Part shown: piece after piece, positions 49,280-61,229 of the stretch
Layout: every line of letters starts with the position of its first letter
Numbering within the stretch: the first letter of the stretch is position 1
Origin: Rhynochetos jubatus
Lineage: Eukaryota > Chordata > Aves > Eurypygiformes > Rhynochetidae
DNA: 64,000 nt
Direction of reading: 5' to 3'
NCBI GenBank assembly: GCA_027574665.1
Contig: CM050654.1
Location: 31,329,722 to 31,393,721, forward strand
Notes under the pieces: model-generated
Told to the model about the DNA's origin: nothing
Seen by the model: the letters and a program-made list of their open reading frames with translations, nothing else
Database searches by the model: none
Program-made: the position numbers and the translations under genes

Positions 49280-50350
49280 CAGCCCACTGCCAGGGCCTTG
49301 AGTGCACTTTGAGGCCTGAATGCCCTGAGCAGCCCCCAGGGCCTCTGCCCACAGCCCAAGACCCAGCTCCAGCCCAGCCCGCAGCCCTCAGTTACCACCG
49401 CAGTGAGGCTGCAGCTGTTCTGGTCTCCAGCTTCTCACCGAGGTGTCCCCAGCAAGGTCCCCGATGCCTGGGGCTGGAGCTGCCCCACTGCCCTGCTCCC
49501 TGACAGGGAGGCCATGTCCTGCCATCCCCCTGGGAACTCAGAGAGAGAGCAGCTCTTACGGCTGTCTGGCACCCATTCCTTGTGAGGCAGCACCACAAAG
49601 CTGGCATTTTCTTTCCCTCCCCCAATCTTTTTTATGAAATCCACACAGAAAGCTCCTACAAATAATCACCTCCTCTGCCAGCTAGCAGCCCCCTCAGCAC
49701 AGTTCCCTTAAGTGGAATGTTTCCAACAGCCACTCTGCCAAGCAGGGACGATCCCCTCAGGTCCTCTGAATTCCAGGAGCTGTGTTCAGTGCTGTCCCCT
49801 TCAGCCCTTCCAGCAGCACCCCAACATCTTTCTACCCCTTCACAACAGACAAAGCTGCCTCTGTGTCAGGTGAGCAGTGACAGGGACCTGGTGCCCACCC
49901 AGAGAGCTCCTGTCACGCTCACAAGGGACAGCCTCAGCTTCTCTCCAAACACCCAGAAAGACATTTCATAGGTCCTTGCAATCTGTTATAAATGTAAATA
50001 CAGAGCTCTGAACACCATGACCTTCCCATCATCCCAAAGATGACTGAAGCCTGTGCCTCCAGGCCTTACCTCCTCCCAGGTGGCAGCCACTGAAGAGTTC
50101 CTGACACAGCACCAGGACACAGCTCTGCTGGCCCCTCTGACAGTCACCTTCCCCTCACCAGCGCCATGAGGGCACTGTGACAAGTCCTGAGGTAGAGGGG
50201 ATACTGGGCGGGCTGAGGGAAGCTCGGTTTTCAGTGGAAAATACATTACCACAGGTGCAGCCCATCAGGCTTGATCCCGCCTCAGGGGAGGCGGCCCATC
50301 GCCTCAGCAGCTCCTCGGCAGGGCGGGGCAGCCTTGCCAGCTCAGGTAAT
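49280..50350. other. GC-elevated stretch with GC box and donor-like site
   Basis: This kilobase is clearly more G+C-rich than its flanks and rich in CAG/CTG and CCC. Near its right end, 'gggcggggcagccttgccag' is followed by 'ctcaggtaat', a GC box with a possible plus-strand splice donor (CAG/GTAATA at about 50,343-50,350). It could be a weak promoter with a non-coding first exon, or an unrecognised bird repeat or LTR. Frames of 60-89 codons on both strands show no motif. Confidence 0.35.
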
Positions 50351-53300
50351 ACTCTCGTGCAGGGCGTCTTTAGTGAGTTTTGTTCACCTTTTTTGTCAGT
50401 CAGTATGGGTAAGAGTATCACTGCATTATTATCTTCAAAATTTAGCCGTGTTTTGGCTAAAATGGCCAGAGCTGTCACTCAGGTAAACGTGAGTGAGGCT
50501 GGGCTCTGCATGGGTAGTTCTTTGAGAAGGTCGGTGGGTTTTGTTCTCTGAGGCCTAGGTTTGGTCTCAAATGATGGCACAGCATGTTTTCACTGAAGGT
50601 TTTCATGATGCAAAAAGGGAAAAATAGATTTATTTTACTCAGGCAATAGACCCACAGGGAAGAGATCATTTTCCAGCTCTTCTCAGTCATGTACTAAAAC
50701 CATAGCTACAAGCTCATCCGTTCTCTTTGGTGGCAGCAATCTAAGTAAGTGTGTTTTTTCTAGTCTAATCCAGTACATTGTGCTGTGTGCTGAGGTTGTC
50801 AGCTCGTTGTAACGGATCCGGAGTCAGGTTTTGTTCTGTTTTTAAAGAACAGTGAAACAAATTCATCTGTGAGTTATGGATTAATAGCCAGCATGGATTT
50901 GGGCCAATGTACTTGAATACATTAATGAAATTTCGCTTTATCCTTTGTGTCTTGTCTTCGAGAATATTTTAAATACACTATTTTTTCTTTTATCTTTGCT
51001 GTGTTTCATTGGCTTGTAAGTACACATAATACATCCTGATTTTGTTTGCATGTTGATTTTCTTTCTCAGGAAAATAGATAAATAATTAATTGGTGAATAA
51101 GAGATGGACTGGTGTTGGAATTATGCCAGATCTAACCTTGGGTCTTCTCTATTTCTTTATCATGTTTGAGAGACAGGTAGATGAAACAAAGAAACAAGAA
51201 CACTTAAGCATGTGATAAATTCTTCCCTGGCATGAAAAGCATGCAGGAAAACTGTTTCCTTTCCAAAAGCATCTTTGGTTTGTTTGATACAGTATTGTTG
51301 TCAGGTGCACTGGGGTCATTTTGAAAGGAGAATGACAAAACAATGATGTCGTTTGTATGACAATTAAATGTAGCTGTCTACAACTGCCAATCAAGATCAA
51401 GTTCGAAAAGAAGCACAAATTCCTTCCACCTAAAGCAAAAGGAGGAACTCCTTTACCTAGAAATGAGTATCAGGCTGTTACAGTCTCTGTAGCCAGCCAT
51501 AAAAGGGAAACATTCAGTACACTGCAATTATGCCATGCATCATAACCTCTGTGGTTATGTGCAACTAAATGTAGTTTGATCACTATTAACTTCCAATTTT
51601 TTCTGAAGAATCAGCCTAAGTACCTCACATAATAGAAAATAAACTCATTAGAAGATGATGACATCTGAAAATTGGAAGTCTAGGTTTCTTTTTTTTTTTC
51701 CTTAACTATGTCTCTCTTCTGTTATTTCCTCTATTGTGTCATTGAGGATTTTTGGTTAGAGCTGCTTGGAAAATGGGCAGTTAAGGAGACATTTTAGATA
51801 GAATAGTCTGAAATGGCAGTGAAAAAGAAAATTATTTTGATTCCTAAACATAGCTGTGCTGCCTCCTGGGAACTGTAGTCCAGGTGTTGTAGAAGGGTAT
51901 TCTTCATCGTAGGTTGGGTTCCCTGTCCTAAGTACGTAGTTCAACATGCCTTCCTCTTTCACTCTGTTGGTACAGGGAAATGGTGCATCTCAGCAGTGAC
52001 ATGGCCACAACACACCAAGAGGCCTAAAAAGAAGAATGTAAGACAATCAAAGTGAGTATTTGAAAGACTTCAATAATGTTACAGAAGTGAAATAGCTAGG
52101 ACTATGATACTGCTTCAGCTGCGATTTTCTGTAGAAAACAAGTACAACCAACCAGAAATATTTTTAGTTAGAACAGTTCTGCCAAAAGCTCATCTCTCCA
52201 CCAAAACCACTCTAGAACTGTACTTTTTTGTCATATTTGTTGTTGATAAATTGAGCAGGCACTGCTTCTGCCTGCTTCTTTCTCAATCTTCTGTGGATCA
52301 GGTTAAATGACAGGGGCTGCTCCTTCTAATTCTCATACGTGAATTGCAGTGCTGAGGTGCATTTATGATCGTGCCTTTTAGCAGTGATTGCTTCCCCAAA
52401 AGCTTAATGGAAAAGACCCTCTTGGAGAGAAAGGAAACAATTTTTTTCTCTGTAAAAATCTAGAGGAGAAAACAATCTTCTCTGGATTCTAGCACAGTAG
52501 GTTAAGTATCATTTAGCAAGCATACAGAAAAAGACATGCCTGACTGCTTTCCTAACATACAAATTCATACTTAAATAGGCACTCTGAAAGGAGTGGGGTT
52601 TTGTGGGAGGCTGTTGCTTCTGGAGAATTCAGAGGAACCCAATATATTGTGTTGGCTGCCCAGGAAACTGGCATAATACTGAAAATGAAGCAATGATGAT
52701 GAATCAAATCTGCTGGAAACAGCAATGTGATAGCAGAAAGAAAGGTAATCCAGTAATTAGAATGCTAGCCTGTAGTTTACAGACTTCAGCATCCTAATAT
52801 GCTACAGGCTTCCTGCAACAGTCTCTTAAACCTAGGTCTTCTACGGGTTCTAACACCTACTGGTGCTGATTTTATTAATAACAAACATTTTCAAATAGAT
52901 CTGGGTCCCAATTTAGAATGTATAATTGTTCTTTTATAACTTTAGTGTCATGCTTCTAGATTGTAAGCTCTCTGCATCAATGTTATATTAAATTTGATGG
53001 GATGAGTGAATCAAAAGTGTGTTCGTGACCAGTACTAAAAAGTTAAATAGGCTTCGGGGTTTTGAATGCAGGGATCTCAACCTATTTAATGTCATAGCAA
53101 CAAGGCCTGTGACCTTGGCTAACTAAGCAAAACCCTTACTAAAAAAAAAAAGCTAAAAAGAGAAAGTTATAGAAGAAATAGATGGGAAAGAAAAAAGATT
53201 CTGAAGAGAGAGCAACATCAGGAACTCAGTGCTTGTCTGGGTTTTAGCCAAAGCTGGCAAGAGCAGTATGTCATCTAGGTCTTCCTCTACACCCTGGTCT

Positions 53301-53689
53301 GCTCTGATTTTGATGCTCCAGTAGTGCACTGGAGTATTTCAGTGCGCAGGTGGTGATGTAAGAAGCAGCCATTACAAAATGCCTCACTCCCTTTAGCATA
53401 TTTCCTTCCGTGAGCATCTTGATTCCTCTTCAGTCTTCTTTTTTAATGGTCCTTCTGAAGAGCTGAGTAGCTGATCCCTCTATTATTTTAAAAGTAAACA
53501 GATGTGAGGTTAATCTACCACATTCTTTTCTAGTTTTGTTTCCTTCTTCCTTAGCACAAATGATTTTAGTAGTACAATTAGGCTTTTTTGTTTGGATTAA
53601 TCCAGGCGCTTTTGCTGCTTTTTATAAACAAATCATTGTTACCTTGGGCAACTCCGCGTATTGGCCATAAGGAATAGTAACAATCGTTT
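50351..53689. other. Non-coding stretch, no gene recognised
   Basis: About 3.3 kb with no supported gene. It contains a ZNF143-type motif at 51861-51881, listed separately. T-rich and A-rich runs occur at about 51,687-51,699 and 53,141-53,151. Confidence 0.5.
51861..51881 (-). promoter_or_regulatory. ZNF143/THAP11-type motif
   Basis: On the minus strand the site reads GACTACAGTTCCCAGGAGGC, matching the ACTACA-nn-TCCCAG-n-nGC pattern bound by ZNF143 (STAF) at many vertebrate promoters. It is in AT-rich DNA with no CpG island, so it may instead sit in an old repeat that carries this word. It is not proof of a promoter. Confidence 0.4.
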
Positions 53690-53795
53690 TCATCTCTGTT
53701 TGTATAGTGGCTAACATAATAGAGCCATGCTCCGTGATGGTGTCTCTGCAGAGCTATCACAATGTAAATAATTAATAATAACAGTTGTTTAACAC
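53690..53795 (+). repeat. Ancient SINE/LINE 3' tail relic
   Basis: The order 'gtatagtggctaacataata' then 'gagccatgctccgtgatggt' then 'ctatcacaatgtaaataatt' with 'aataataa' resembles a repeat tail common in reptiles and birds ('tgtacagcgcctagcacaatgggg.cctg...ctaccgtaatacaaataataa'). It is diverged and non-coding. Confidence 0.5.
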
Positions 53796-56700
53796 TTGAA
53801 TGAGACTCTGCTGTTTGTAAACAAAGAACATTTATTTTCTGTGCATTGCTTATTACAACATAAAATTACTCCGAAGGAAGGAAGCTGGCTTACTCATACA
53901 CTTGGTGAAGAGTATGAGGAAACTCAGAACTCAGCAAGATACCAAAAGTGAAAGGTCAAAGGGATTTTTAATTATTTTAAATATACTACTGGTAATGTGG
54001 GCAAATAAATCTGATATTTATGTCAACAAATTCATCTGCCAAAATGCAATTATAAATCAAACAGACCTTGTGGTAGTATTGTTCCCATGTTAAGAGAAAA
54101 ACAATAAAACAGCTTTAAAAAGAAGAGCATTTAAAAGGGCATTTTATTACAGCATGTAAATACAATTACACTAGCAGAACTGCATGAGAAGTCAGCTGTG
54201 CTTTTTCCACACAACATACTTCAAGGAACATGAGTCGACATTGCAGAAAACTAGTTTTCTTTTTTTGCTGACTATCATTATGTAATCTTGCTTGCACATA
54301 TTTAAGTATTAGCATAGCCTATAACCAACAGATTTTGATTGAAGTTGTGGTTTTGTAATTCCAGACGATTTGAGTGTCATGATTTTCCTTTGCAAAGTCA
54401 TATCATCCCTCTTGTGGTACAGATGGCTGAGTGTTTTGATTTATGTAACCCAAATATATCCATGCTACTTACGAAGAAATTATGTCTATATGCCAATCTG
54501 AGAAAAGGTCCTGGCCCTTAAAGTCTTCCTGTAAGTAGACAGTATTAAAACAAGTCCATTCCCACTTAAAAGTTTGGCATTTATGTACATACAACCAATC
54601 GGATATTAATGTGACAGGGAAAAGCACAAACCCAAGAGATTTGTGATAAGGAGGAATCCATAGATCACACGTAGTCGAACATTTCCACTTCTGTCTTTTC
54701 TGACCATCTCAAGACTGAATCAAGAAGAAAGGGAAACTACACATTACTGAATTGACGTTACAATACATGAAGGGCTTCTAATCAGATCAGGACACCATGT
54801 GCTAGATGCTATCTGATGAAAAGGGGATTCCTCTTCCAAAGAGATGACAACAGAATGGAAGAGCTTAGAGTTCTTGTCTTGGGAAGTTTACTAGAAGAGT
54901 ATAAGTATTTGGTAATTCTTCATTTATACGAATTCACTGAATCCAGTATTGCTGACATCCCCCTTGAAGCAGGCTTTAAGCATAAGCAACTGAAGAAAGT
55001 ATCTGGGGTCCTTTTACTTCGGGGGCCCCTGCACATCTGGTCTATCAAATCCCCACCTACACAGAGGAACTGCAGCCCAGCTGCAGTAACAGTAACTCCC
55101 TGTTACTTATGGCACTGATCTCCATGTAGCCTTTCTCCACAGCACGGCATGGGGCTCAGATAAACGCTGGGCAAGGTGAGGTGAAGGGAACTCACAGAGG
55201 AGTAGTAGATCTCATGCTTGTAGGAGGCAGAAGCTTTTGGCTCCTTGGCCTTTTAAGGAGTATTTTGGCAGTGCTGGGAACAGTGTGTCCAGCTGAAGAC
55301 TTAGAGCAGGGTCCAGGAATTCGGCAACAAGAGATTCAAACTAGGGAATCTACTTATCTTTTCTTCATGAGAAAAGAAATGGAGTGGTAAGATTCTATTT
55401 CCAAATGATGCTTAGGACACTTCTTGTCTTTCCCCAGTAACATCTCAGACACATGCCCTGTCATTGCTTCCCATGCTAGCTGCCCAGACGTACTGCTTTC
55501 ATAAGCTCAGAGAGCTATGGAGCACTTCAAATCTGCAGCATTTTTCACTGTCAGCCTGTATTTCTTAGGTCACATTTGCTGCATTGGCTTGCACTTTTAG
55601 TGCTACCATTTGCCGCTTGTCATTGACAAGCGCCTTCAGCAGGTGCTCAGTTTCTCTGCTATATAACTGACAGAAGGGAAAAAAGCGGCCAGTTTGGCTA
55701 TGTTCCTTCTGCGGCACACGTGGGGAAACGAGCTTGAGGTGACCCCGTCAGCCTCAGCTAAACCTCATTTATTGCTTTTTACTAGTTCAGCCGGACAATG
55801 CCTTATTAGTGTCCCAGTGCTGTCCCCCTCTTACATTTCACAGACTTCACTGTCTGAACAGATCTAGTTTCAGTAGCTGTTTTATTACCATGCTATCCTT
55901 CCTCTTTTTTTTTTTTTTTATATATATATTGTTTTCTTCTGGGTTGCTGCCAAAATGCGACTTGTTTAAAAAATAACCCAAACCCAGATCCTGGCTTATG
56001 TCACCCTAATAACCTCAACTCCGTGGTTTTGTCTCTAGGGTCTACAGCTCATGACACCAAGCCACTTCATAAAATGAAACTGGGTTTGATGGCTCATGGA
56101 TTTTGCTCCAAAACCCCTGAAATTAACTAACTTCCCACTCACTGCAATTGTCTTCAGATCCATCCTTTGAGCTGTCCTGGAGTCACTCCGTGAGATCTTA
56201 CCATTCCTGTGAAAAGAAAAATGCATTAAGTCTTGTAGCAGATTTCACTACCAGTTCTTAAAGCACTTAACTAGCAAGAAGTATCATTATCTTCATTTTA
56301 TAGGTCCTTAACACATTTTTGCATAGGCTTGACAGAATGTTTTTGAACACGTTCTCATCTTGTCACTGCTCGTTTCCTCCAAAACTGTTTTCTTAGATAA
56401 ACAGGCATCTGTTAATATTTGACCATATTTTTTTTTCCTTCCTCTGTCAGTGGACAGGATAGCTGGTGCTCAGTACACGCATAGCTCTTCATATTTTGAT
56501 TTAACCTCCACGAGCCACATACGGCCCTTGCCTCCTTACTGTATGCTACTCAGATTTTCCTTTGATGTGAGTTATGTTCTTTATCACAGGGTCTTTTGTA
56601 TGTTGTTTATCATTAAAGAGCCTGAGTGCCTCATGCCTGTCAATAAGTTTGTTTTTCCAGCAACTGTAGGACAAAAGAGGATGTCCTTCCACTTCGTAGA

Positions 56701-57971
56701 TAGGGAATATAAGGTTGAGTTTCCTATTCTGAGTGTGCAGTCTGACTGTATAAGATCTCCTATTTCAGAATAGTCAGCTGTACAGAGTGTTAAGTACTCA
56801 CTGCACTGCTCCTATTGAATTCAGTTTGTCTTATGAGTGCTCAGCATTTCTGCAAGTCTGATCAAATACCACATTGGATACTCTGAAACAGAGATATGAA
56901 CATTTAGAGATAATGTGGGAAATTTTTCATTTAGGCAGTTTGCTCAAAGTTATAGGGGTCACGTTGCATTAATGATAAGACCATCTTTTTCTTTACAGTT
57001 CTCCTGCCTTTAATTACACATCTCACAGCTATTGCAACAAACAGGTTTGGCAATCTGTGGGGAAAAAAAACATAGTTAAAAACTCCATCTCACAAATCGT
57101 GTTCAAGGATGCTGGAGCAATTTTTCCAGCATTCTTAATCTAGCCTCTCCTAACTTTTGAGTGAGTGACTTTGTTCCCTCTGAATAGAGTTTGTGTGCAT
57201 GTGATTTCCTATGCTTTTTTAAAAAGCAAATTTAAAAAAAAATGTAAATAGCAAATTGCCATCTGTCGATCAGTGTGTTGAGGCACATATATACTGAGAG
57301 CAGAAACCTGGGAATTTAATGGCTCTGGGGGAGAGTGTGCCAACATCTTCTTCTGTCCTGCTAGCTCCTGCCTTGTTACCTTAAGCTTTATCCACCAATT
57401 TTGAAAATTCCGTTGAGTCTTCCTCATTCAAGGCATCATTCAGTCCTGTCCCAAATGTCCTCAGCCATTGCACACTCCTCATGCACCCGTGACTTTTGCC
57501 CACCAGCCCTAGCTCTACCTCCACACACAGTCTTTTAGATTGGCCCTTCACACTGGTTCCTGGTTGTGTTTCCTTGATCACCCTGGTCTCCTGCAGATTC
57601 ACTACAGTTCCTGTCTGACCCTGGGGGTACTACTTGGCCTACATGCTTCCAGAAGGCCACAAATTAAGATGGAGCAAAGATGCTACTGCCTGAAACTGTT
57701 CCCTGCATGTGCAAAGATCATGGCCCAGACTGCACCTTGCTGGAGTCTCAGGCTGGCTCTTCTGCTCAGCATTTCCCACAGGCACAGACAGACAAGGGGA
57801 GGAGAGATGCTGTTTGTAGCTCCCCATCACTCTTCTGGATCCCAGGGAACTGTGTTGTCTGGCTGTCCCAAGGTGATACTGCAATTCCAGAGTCCCAGGC
57901 CGAATCCCAGGTGGGGAAAAACATTTTTCAGCTTCAGCAAACATCTGTCTGATAAGGTAGGCGTGATATAG
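53796..57971. other. Non-coding stretch with one MIR-like scrap
   Basis: No gene supported. A minus-strand MIR 3' piece is likely at 56255-56312 (plus strand: aagcacttaactagcaagaa, then tatcattatcttcattttat). A T15 plus (TA)5 tract lies at 55905-55929. The 107-codon plus-strand frame at 56450-56773 and the 100-codon frame at 54816-55118 have no recognised domain. Confidence 0.5.
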
Positions 57972-58010
57972 ATTATCAAGAAGATCTATATCTTGATAAT
58001 GAAGATATAG
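57972..58010. repeat. Two overlapping, mutually exclusive hairpins
   Basis: Hairpin 1 is ATTATCAAGA (57972-57981) with TCTTGATAAT (57991-58000), a 10-bp perfect stem and 9-base loop. Hairpin 2 is CTATATCTT (57986-57994) with AAGATATAG (58002-58010), a 9-bp perfect stem and 7-base loop. They share bases 57991-57994, so a single strand cannot form both fully. Confidence 0.8.
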
Positions 58011-58980
58011 ACAGGAATTCACCTGGCTGTCAGAGTTCTCTGCCTGTGTTGTTAAACGCTGCAAGGATTTAATTATTGTGTTATGGTGCCTAGAGCCATA
58101 CAGAGGTATTGCTATCTTTAAACACTGAATGTGTTCTTAAAGGAAGATCTGGGAGAACAACTGAATCTTACTATGATGGTCCATTCTCAACACAGACCCT
58201 ACTAGAGGGTTTCACAGTGGAAGCTGTTTGCAAATTTTACTGTTTCACAAGCAGCAGCTGAGTAACCACCTGTCACTAGGCTTATGCATATTTCAAGAGC
58301 AGAAAATGAGAAAAATAATACTTTATAGAGTTATTAACAGTTGCCAGAGCCCTGTGACAGGGCTTTGAAACAGAATTTAGGTCTCCTAGCTCCTGTTCTT
58401 AGCCTGCATTGCTGCAGCAAGAGGTGAAAGTGCATATTTCTCTGACTCGGAGCTCCCTACATTCCCATTGACTTCTGGAGGATCTTAACTCCATAGTCAA
58501 GGTGACACCCAGATGCACAGCAGCCTCCTCCCTGTAGAGGAATCCTAGACACATACAGCAGTTGGGTGCCATGGTGTTCTCTAAAGAAGTGCTGGCCTGG
58601 CTCACCAGAGGAGCTGGGACACAGGACATGACATAAAGCACATCATAAGGTGAATGCAGTTGCAGTTTCAGCCACTGGCAGTGTCAAGGTTGAGCTGTGT
58701 GGACAACCAGCTTAAAACCCAAGAGCAAATCAGCTTCCTGCACAATCCATTTAATCTATTTCCTGGATTGTTCACTGTTGTTTTTTTCTCACTCTACTGA
58801 TGCTTTACTAGTGTCCACTACTACTCTCCTCTGCCTCTCTTCCCTTGGCACTCTACCTTCTACTCTTTCTGATTTCTTCCTTTTCTTTTCAGTATTTTTT
58901 CTTTCTGCCTCCTTTGTTTCCCTGTTGTTTCTCAGCTGTTTTTCCTCCTTCCTTTACTGACTTTTCTCCCTGACAGCTGG
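58011..58980. other. Non-coding stretch, pyrimidine-rich at its end
   Basis: No supported gene. From about 58,760 to 58,975 the plus strand is dominated by T and C (for example tttcttccttttcttttcag). This contains acceptor-like words by chance or as part of an unrecognised transcript. Confidence 0.5.
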
Positions 58981-59046
58981 GGATTGAGCCAAAGCCTGCT
59001 GAAGTCAATCCATTACCTTCAAAGAGTTCAGGATCAAGGCCTTATT
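58981..59046. repeat. Short palindromic interspersed element (copy D)
   Basis: The left half, 'attgagccaaagcctgctga' then 'agtcaat', and the right half, 'ccattaccttcaaagagttc' then 'aggatcaaggccttatt', follow the order 'ctgatccaaagcccattgaagtcaat / ccattgacttcaatgggctttggatcaggccc'. Both halves are decayed, but the order and spacing are kept over about 66 bp. Confidence 0.5.
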
Positions 59047-59658
59047 CCCCCTTGCTTCCCTGCTTCTTCTACAACCTCTTTTCCCATGCAGCATTCTCTG
59101 TTTCTCTACTAAAAGATGGGTTACTGCAGTAGACAGGGAAAGAAGGAAGTTTAGAAAGAGAAAATCCTAAGGACCTAGTAAATTCCTTACTGAATTGCTA
59201 AATTGCTACTCTGACAGCACAACTCCGGTAGGCCAAGGGATTTGATCGTAAGGTTGGAGGGGTTTTTTAATGCTAGCTTCCTCACAGCGCAGCTTTTTCC
59301 ATTTGGTTGTGAGTAGTAGTCCTTGCAAAGACAAGGTCTTTCAGAAAGAAAATCCCTCTCATTAAACTGCCTTACTGCACGTAGTAGCTAGTGACTGCAT
59401 AGTCATACACTTGTGTGACTGCTGATCATGACCTCAAACAGGCAGTACTTCATCACACAAGATAATTCCTGGAAAACTGAAAAATGGAGACAAACCCCAT
59501 ATTGACTGCGTATTTACTAATACTACATAAAAATCATATAAATCTGCACAAAGCATCTGTTTAATATGTGCCATGTACATATGTGCACGTCTGTATACCC
59601 ATGTGTAAAAAAGCAGATATAAAATTATCCACACATGGAGAGGGAAAAGTACTGAGTG

Positions 59659-59674
59659 TATATATATATATATA
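59659..59674. repeat. (TA)8 microsatellite
   Basis: Eight TA units are flanked by 'gagtg' and 'ggatgc', in AT-rich DNA. Probably length-polymorphic. Confidence 0.9.
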
Positions 59675-60041
59675 GGATGCACTGGATATATTCTTATAGG
59701 ATAGATGTATGGAAAGTATTTTAGTAGACCATTGTCTGCAGCAAATATATGCTGATGGTTGAACACTAATATATTTTTGGATATAATATGGAGACAGATG
59801 CGGATGGATACAGTGCCATGGAAGACTGAGGCCAGTAGTGCAAACACTGTCTTACACCGAATGGTATTTTGATCGTGTGTTTACAGTCCTATCTTTATAT
59901 TCAGTCCTTCATATGGATAAATATTTTGTGTACTGAAACCAGAGGCACAATAACCCTAACAGAATAGCCCCATCTACTTCTCTGTTGCCAGCTGTTAGTG
60001 TGAGGCTACCCTTGAACAGCATGGCCAAATCAGTCTCAATA

Positions 60042-60107
60042 TATGAACTTGCATATTAAACATTCTGCCAGCAGTATGAACTTGCATATTAAACATTCTG
60101 CCAGCAG
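60042..60107. repeat. Perfect 33-bp tandem duplication
   Basis: A 33-base unit starting tatgaacttgcatattaaac and ending attctgccagcag occurs twice without a mismatch (60042-60074, 60075-60107). Perfect identity in fast-drifting DNA suggests a recent duplication, or an assembly artefact. Confidence 0.9.
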
Positions 60108-61229
60108 AATAGAGACCTATATTGTTTTAAAATAACCAGCTGGACCCCTGGTACTAGGGCACACAGGAGCCATCATAATCCAATGGGTGTTAGCTAAACT
60201 CCATTAATGCACCTATTTCTGCTTTACAGGTGGAGACGTCCGCCCCCGCCAGATCATATGACCTGTAAATCCTCATGCAGGAAACCTGTGGTTGAGCTAT
60301 GCATTGACTTCAGATCCAGACCTCAGCCCTCTTCGCAAGCTCATTTTTCGACACTTCTTTGATGATGCAGTAAAGGTAAAAAAGCCTGCAAATATTTTAT
60401 AAAGCTTCTGCAAAAGGCTGGAAAACTGTCCTCACCATGGTACTTTGGAAACACCCAGTAGTGCTGCAGTCAGTGCACAACAGCTAGGCTCCAATGGTTG
60501 TTTTAATCTTGTTTAAACTATTCTCTCAGCAGATAACTGAGAGACATAAATTATCTACTACCTGCCAGCAAGGTGCCCGTACTGCAGAAGGTTTTTATGT
60601 TACTCAGGAACACATTATATCCAGCTCTGGAGATTGTGAAAGAAACTACAGTGTTCGTAACAGTAGGGCCACTTCGATGTAAAGGGGCATGCAGACCTCA
60701 GACTTAAAGAAAGCAATAAAAACTGTAATGGAAAATTTCTAGGAAGAAATATGTGGAAAATATCTGTACTCAACTTTTAACTGATTCCTGCAGTACCTAC
60801 TGGTTTTTTCCTCTCATATATAAAGACCATCTGTCTACCTGTGGTCCAAAAGTACTTTGATTCTAGAATGAAGGAAACAACAACAATAAAGTACAAAAGT
60901 AAAATTCCCATGAAAGCACACAGCATGTATGTATTTCTTCTTTGTGCTGTGCAAAGTCTGTACAGAAAGTCCACAGACCTTCTAGATCTCAGGAATGTAA
61001 AGGGGTATGATGCAGAAAATGGAGAAACTGAGTTATATGGCGGCATACAGCATCCTTGCAGAGCATTGAGGATAAAAGCATTGACTAAAGACTGTCCTGA
61101 CTTGCCGCCACACTATTCCCATTTTCTGTAGCAACAGCTATGTCACAGTTGAATAACAGAGAGCAGTCCCTTGAGACTCCTGATGTATTTCTGTCATTAA
61201 CAAAATAGCGTTAAAAAGAGTTCATGCAG

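Larger units (their letters stand above)
59047..61229. other. Non-coding stretch with simple and tandem repeats
   Basis: No supported gene. The stretch contains a (TA)8 microsatellite at 59659-59674 and a 33-bp tandem duplication at 60042-60107. An acceptor-like 'tttctgctttacag' ends near 60,230 and is followed by a CG-containing segment (gtggagacgtccgcccccgc), but no exon can be supported. Confidence 0.5.

Noticed and set aside
57540..58064. Pair of ~140-codon frames on opposite strands
   Set aside because: They overlap each other almost completely, neither shows a family motif, and one end falls in the hairpin pair at 57,972.
58760..58975. Series of splice-acceptor-like words in a T/C-rich tract
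   Set aside because: Low-complexity pyrimidine DNA makes such words often, and no exon-like frame follows.
60215..60300. Possible small exon after 'ctttacag'
   Set aside because: There is no convincing donor, no coding match and only one acceptor-like site.
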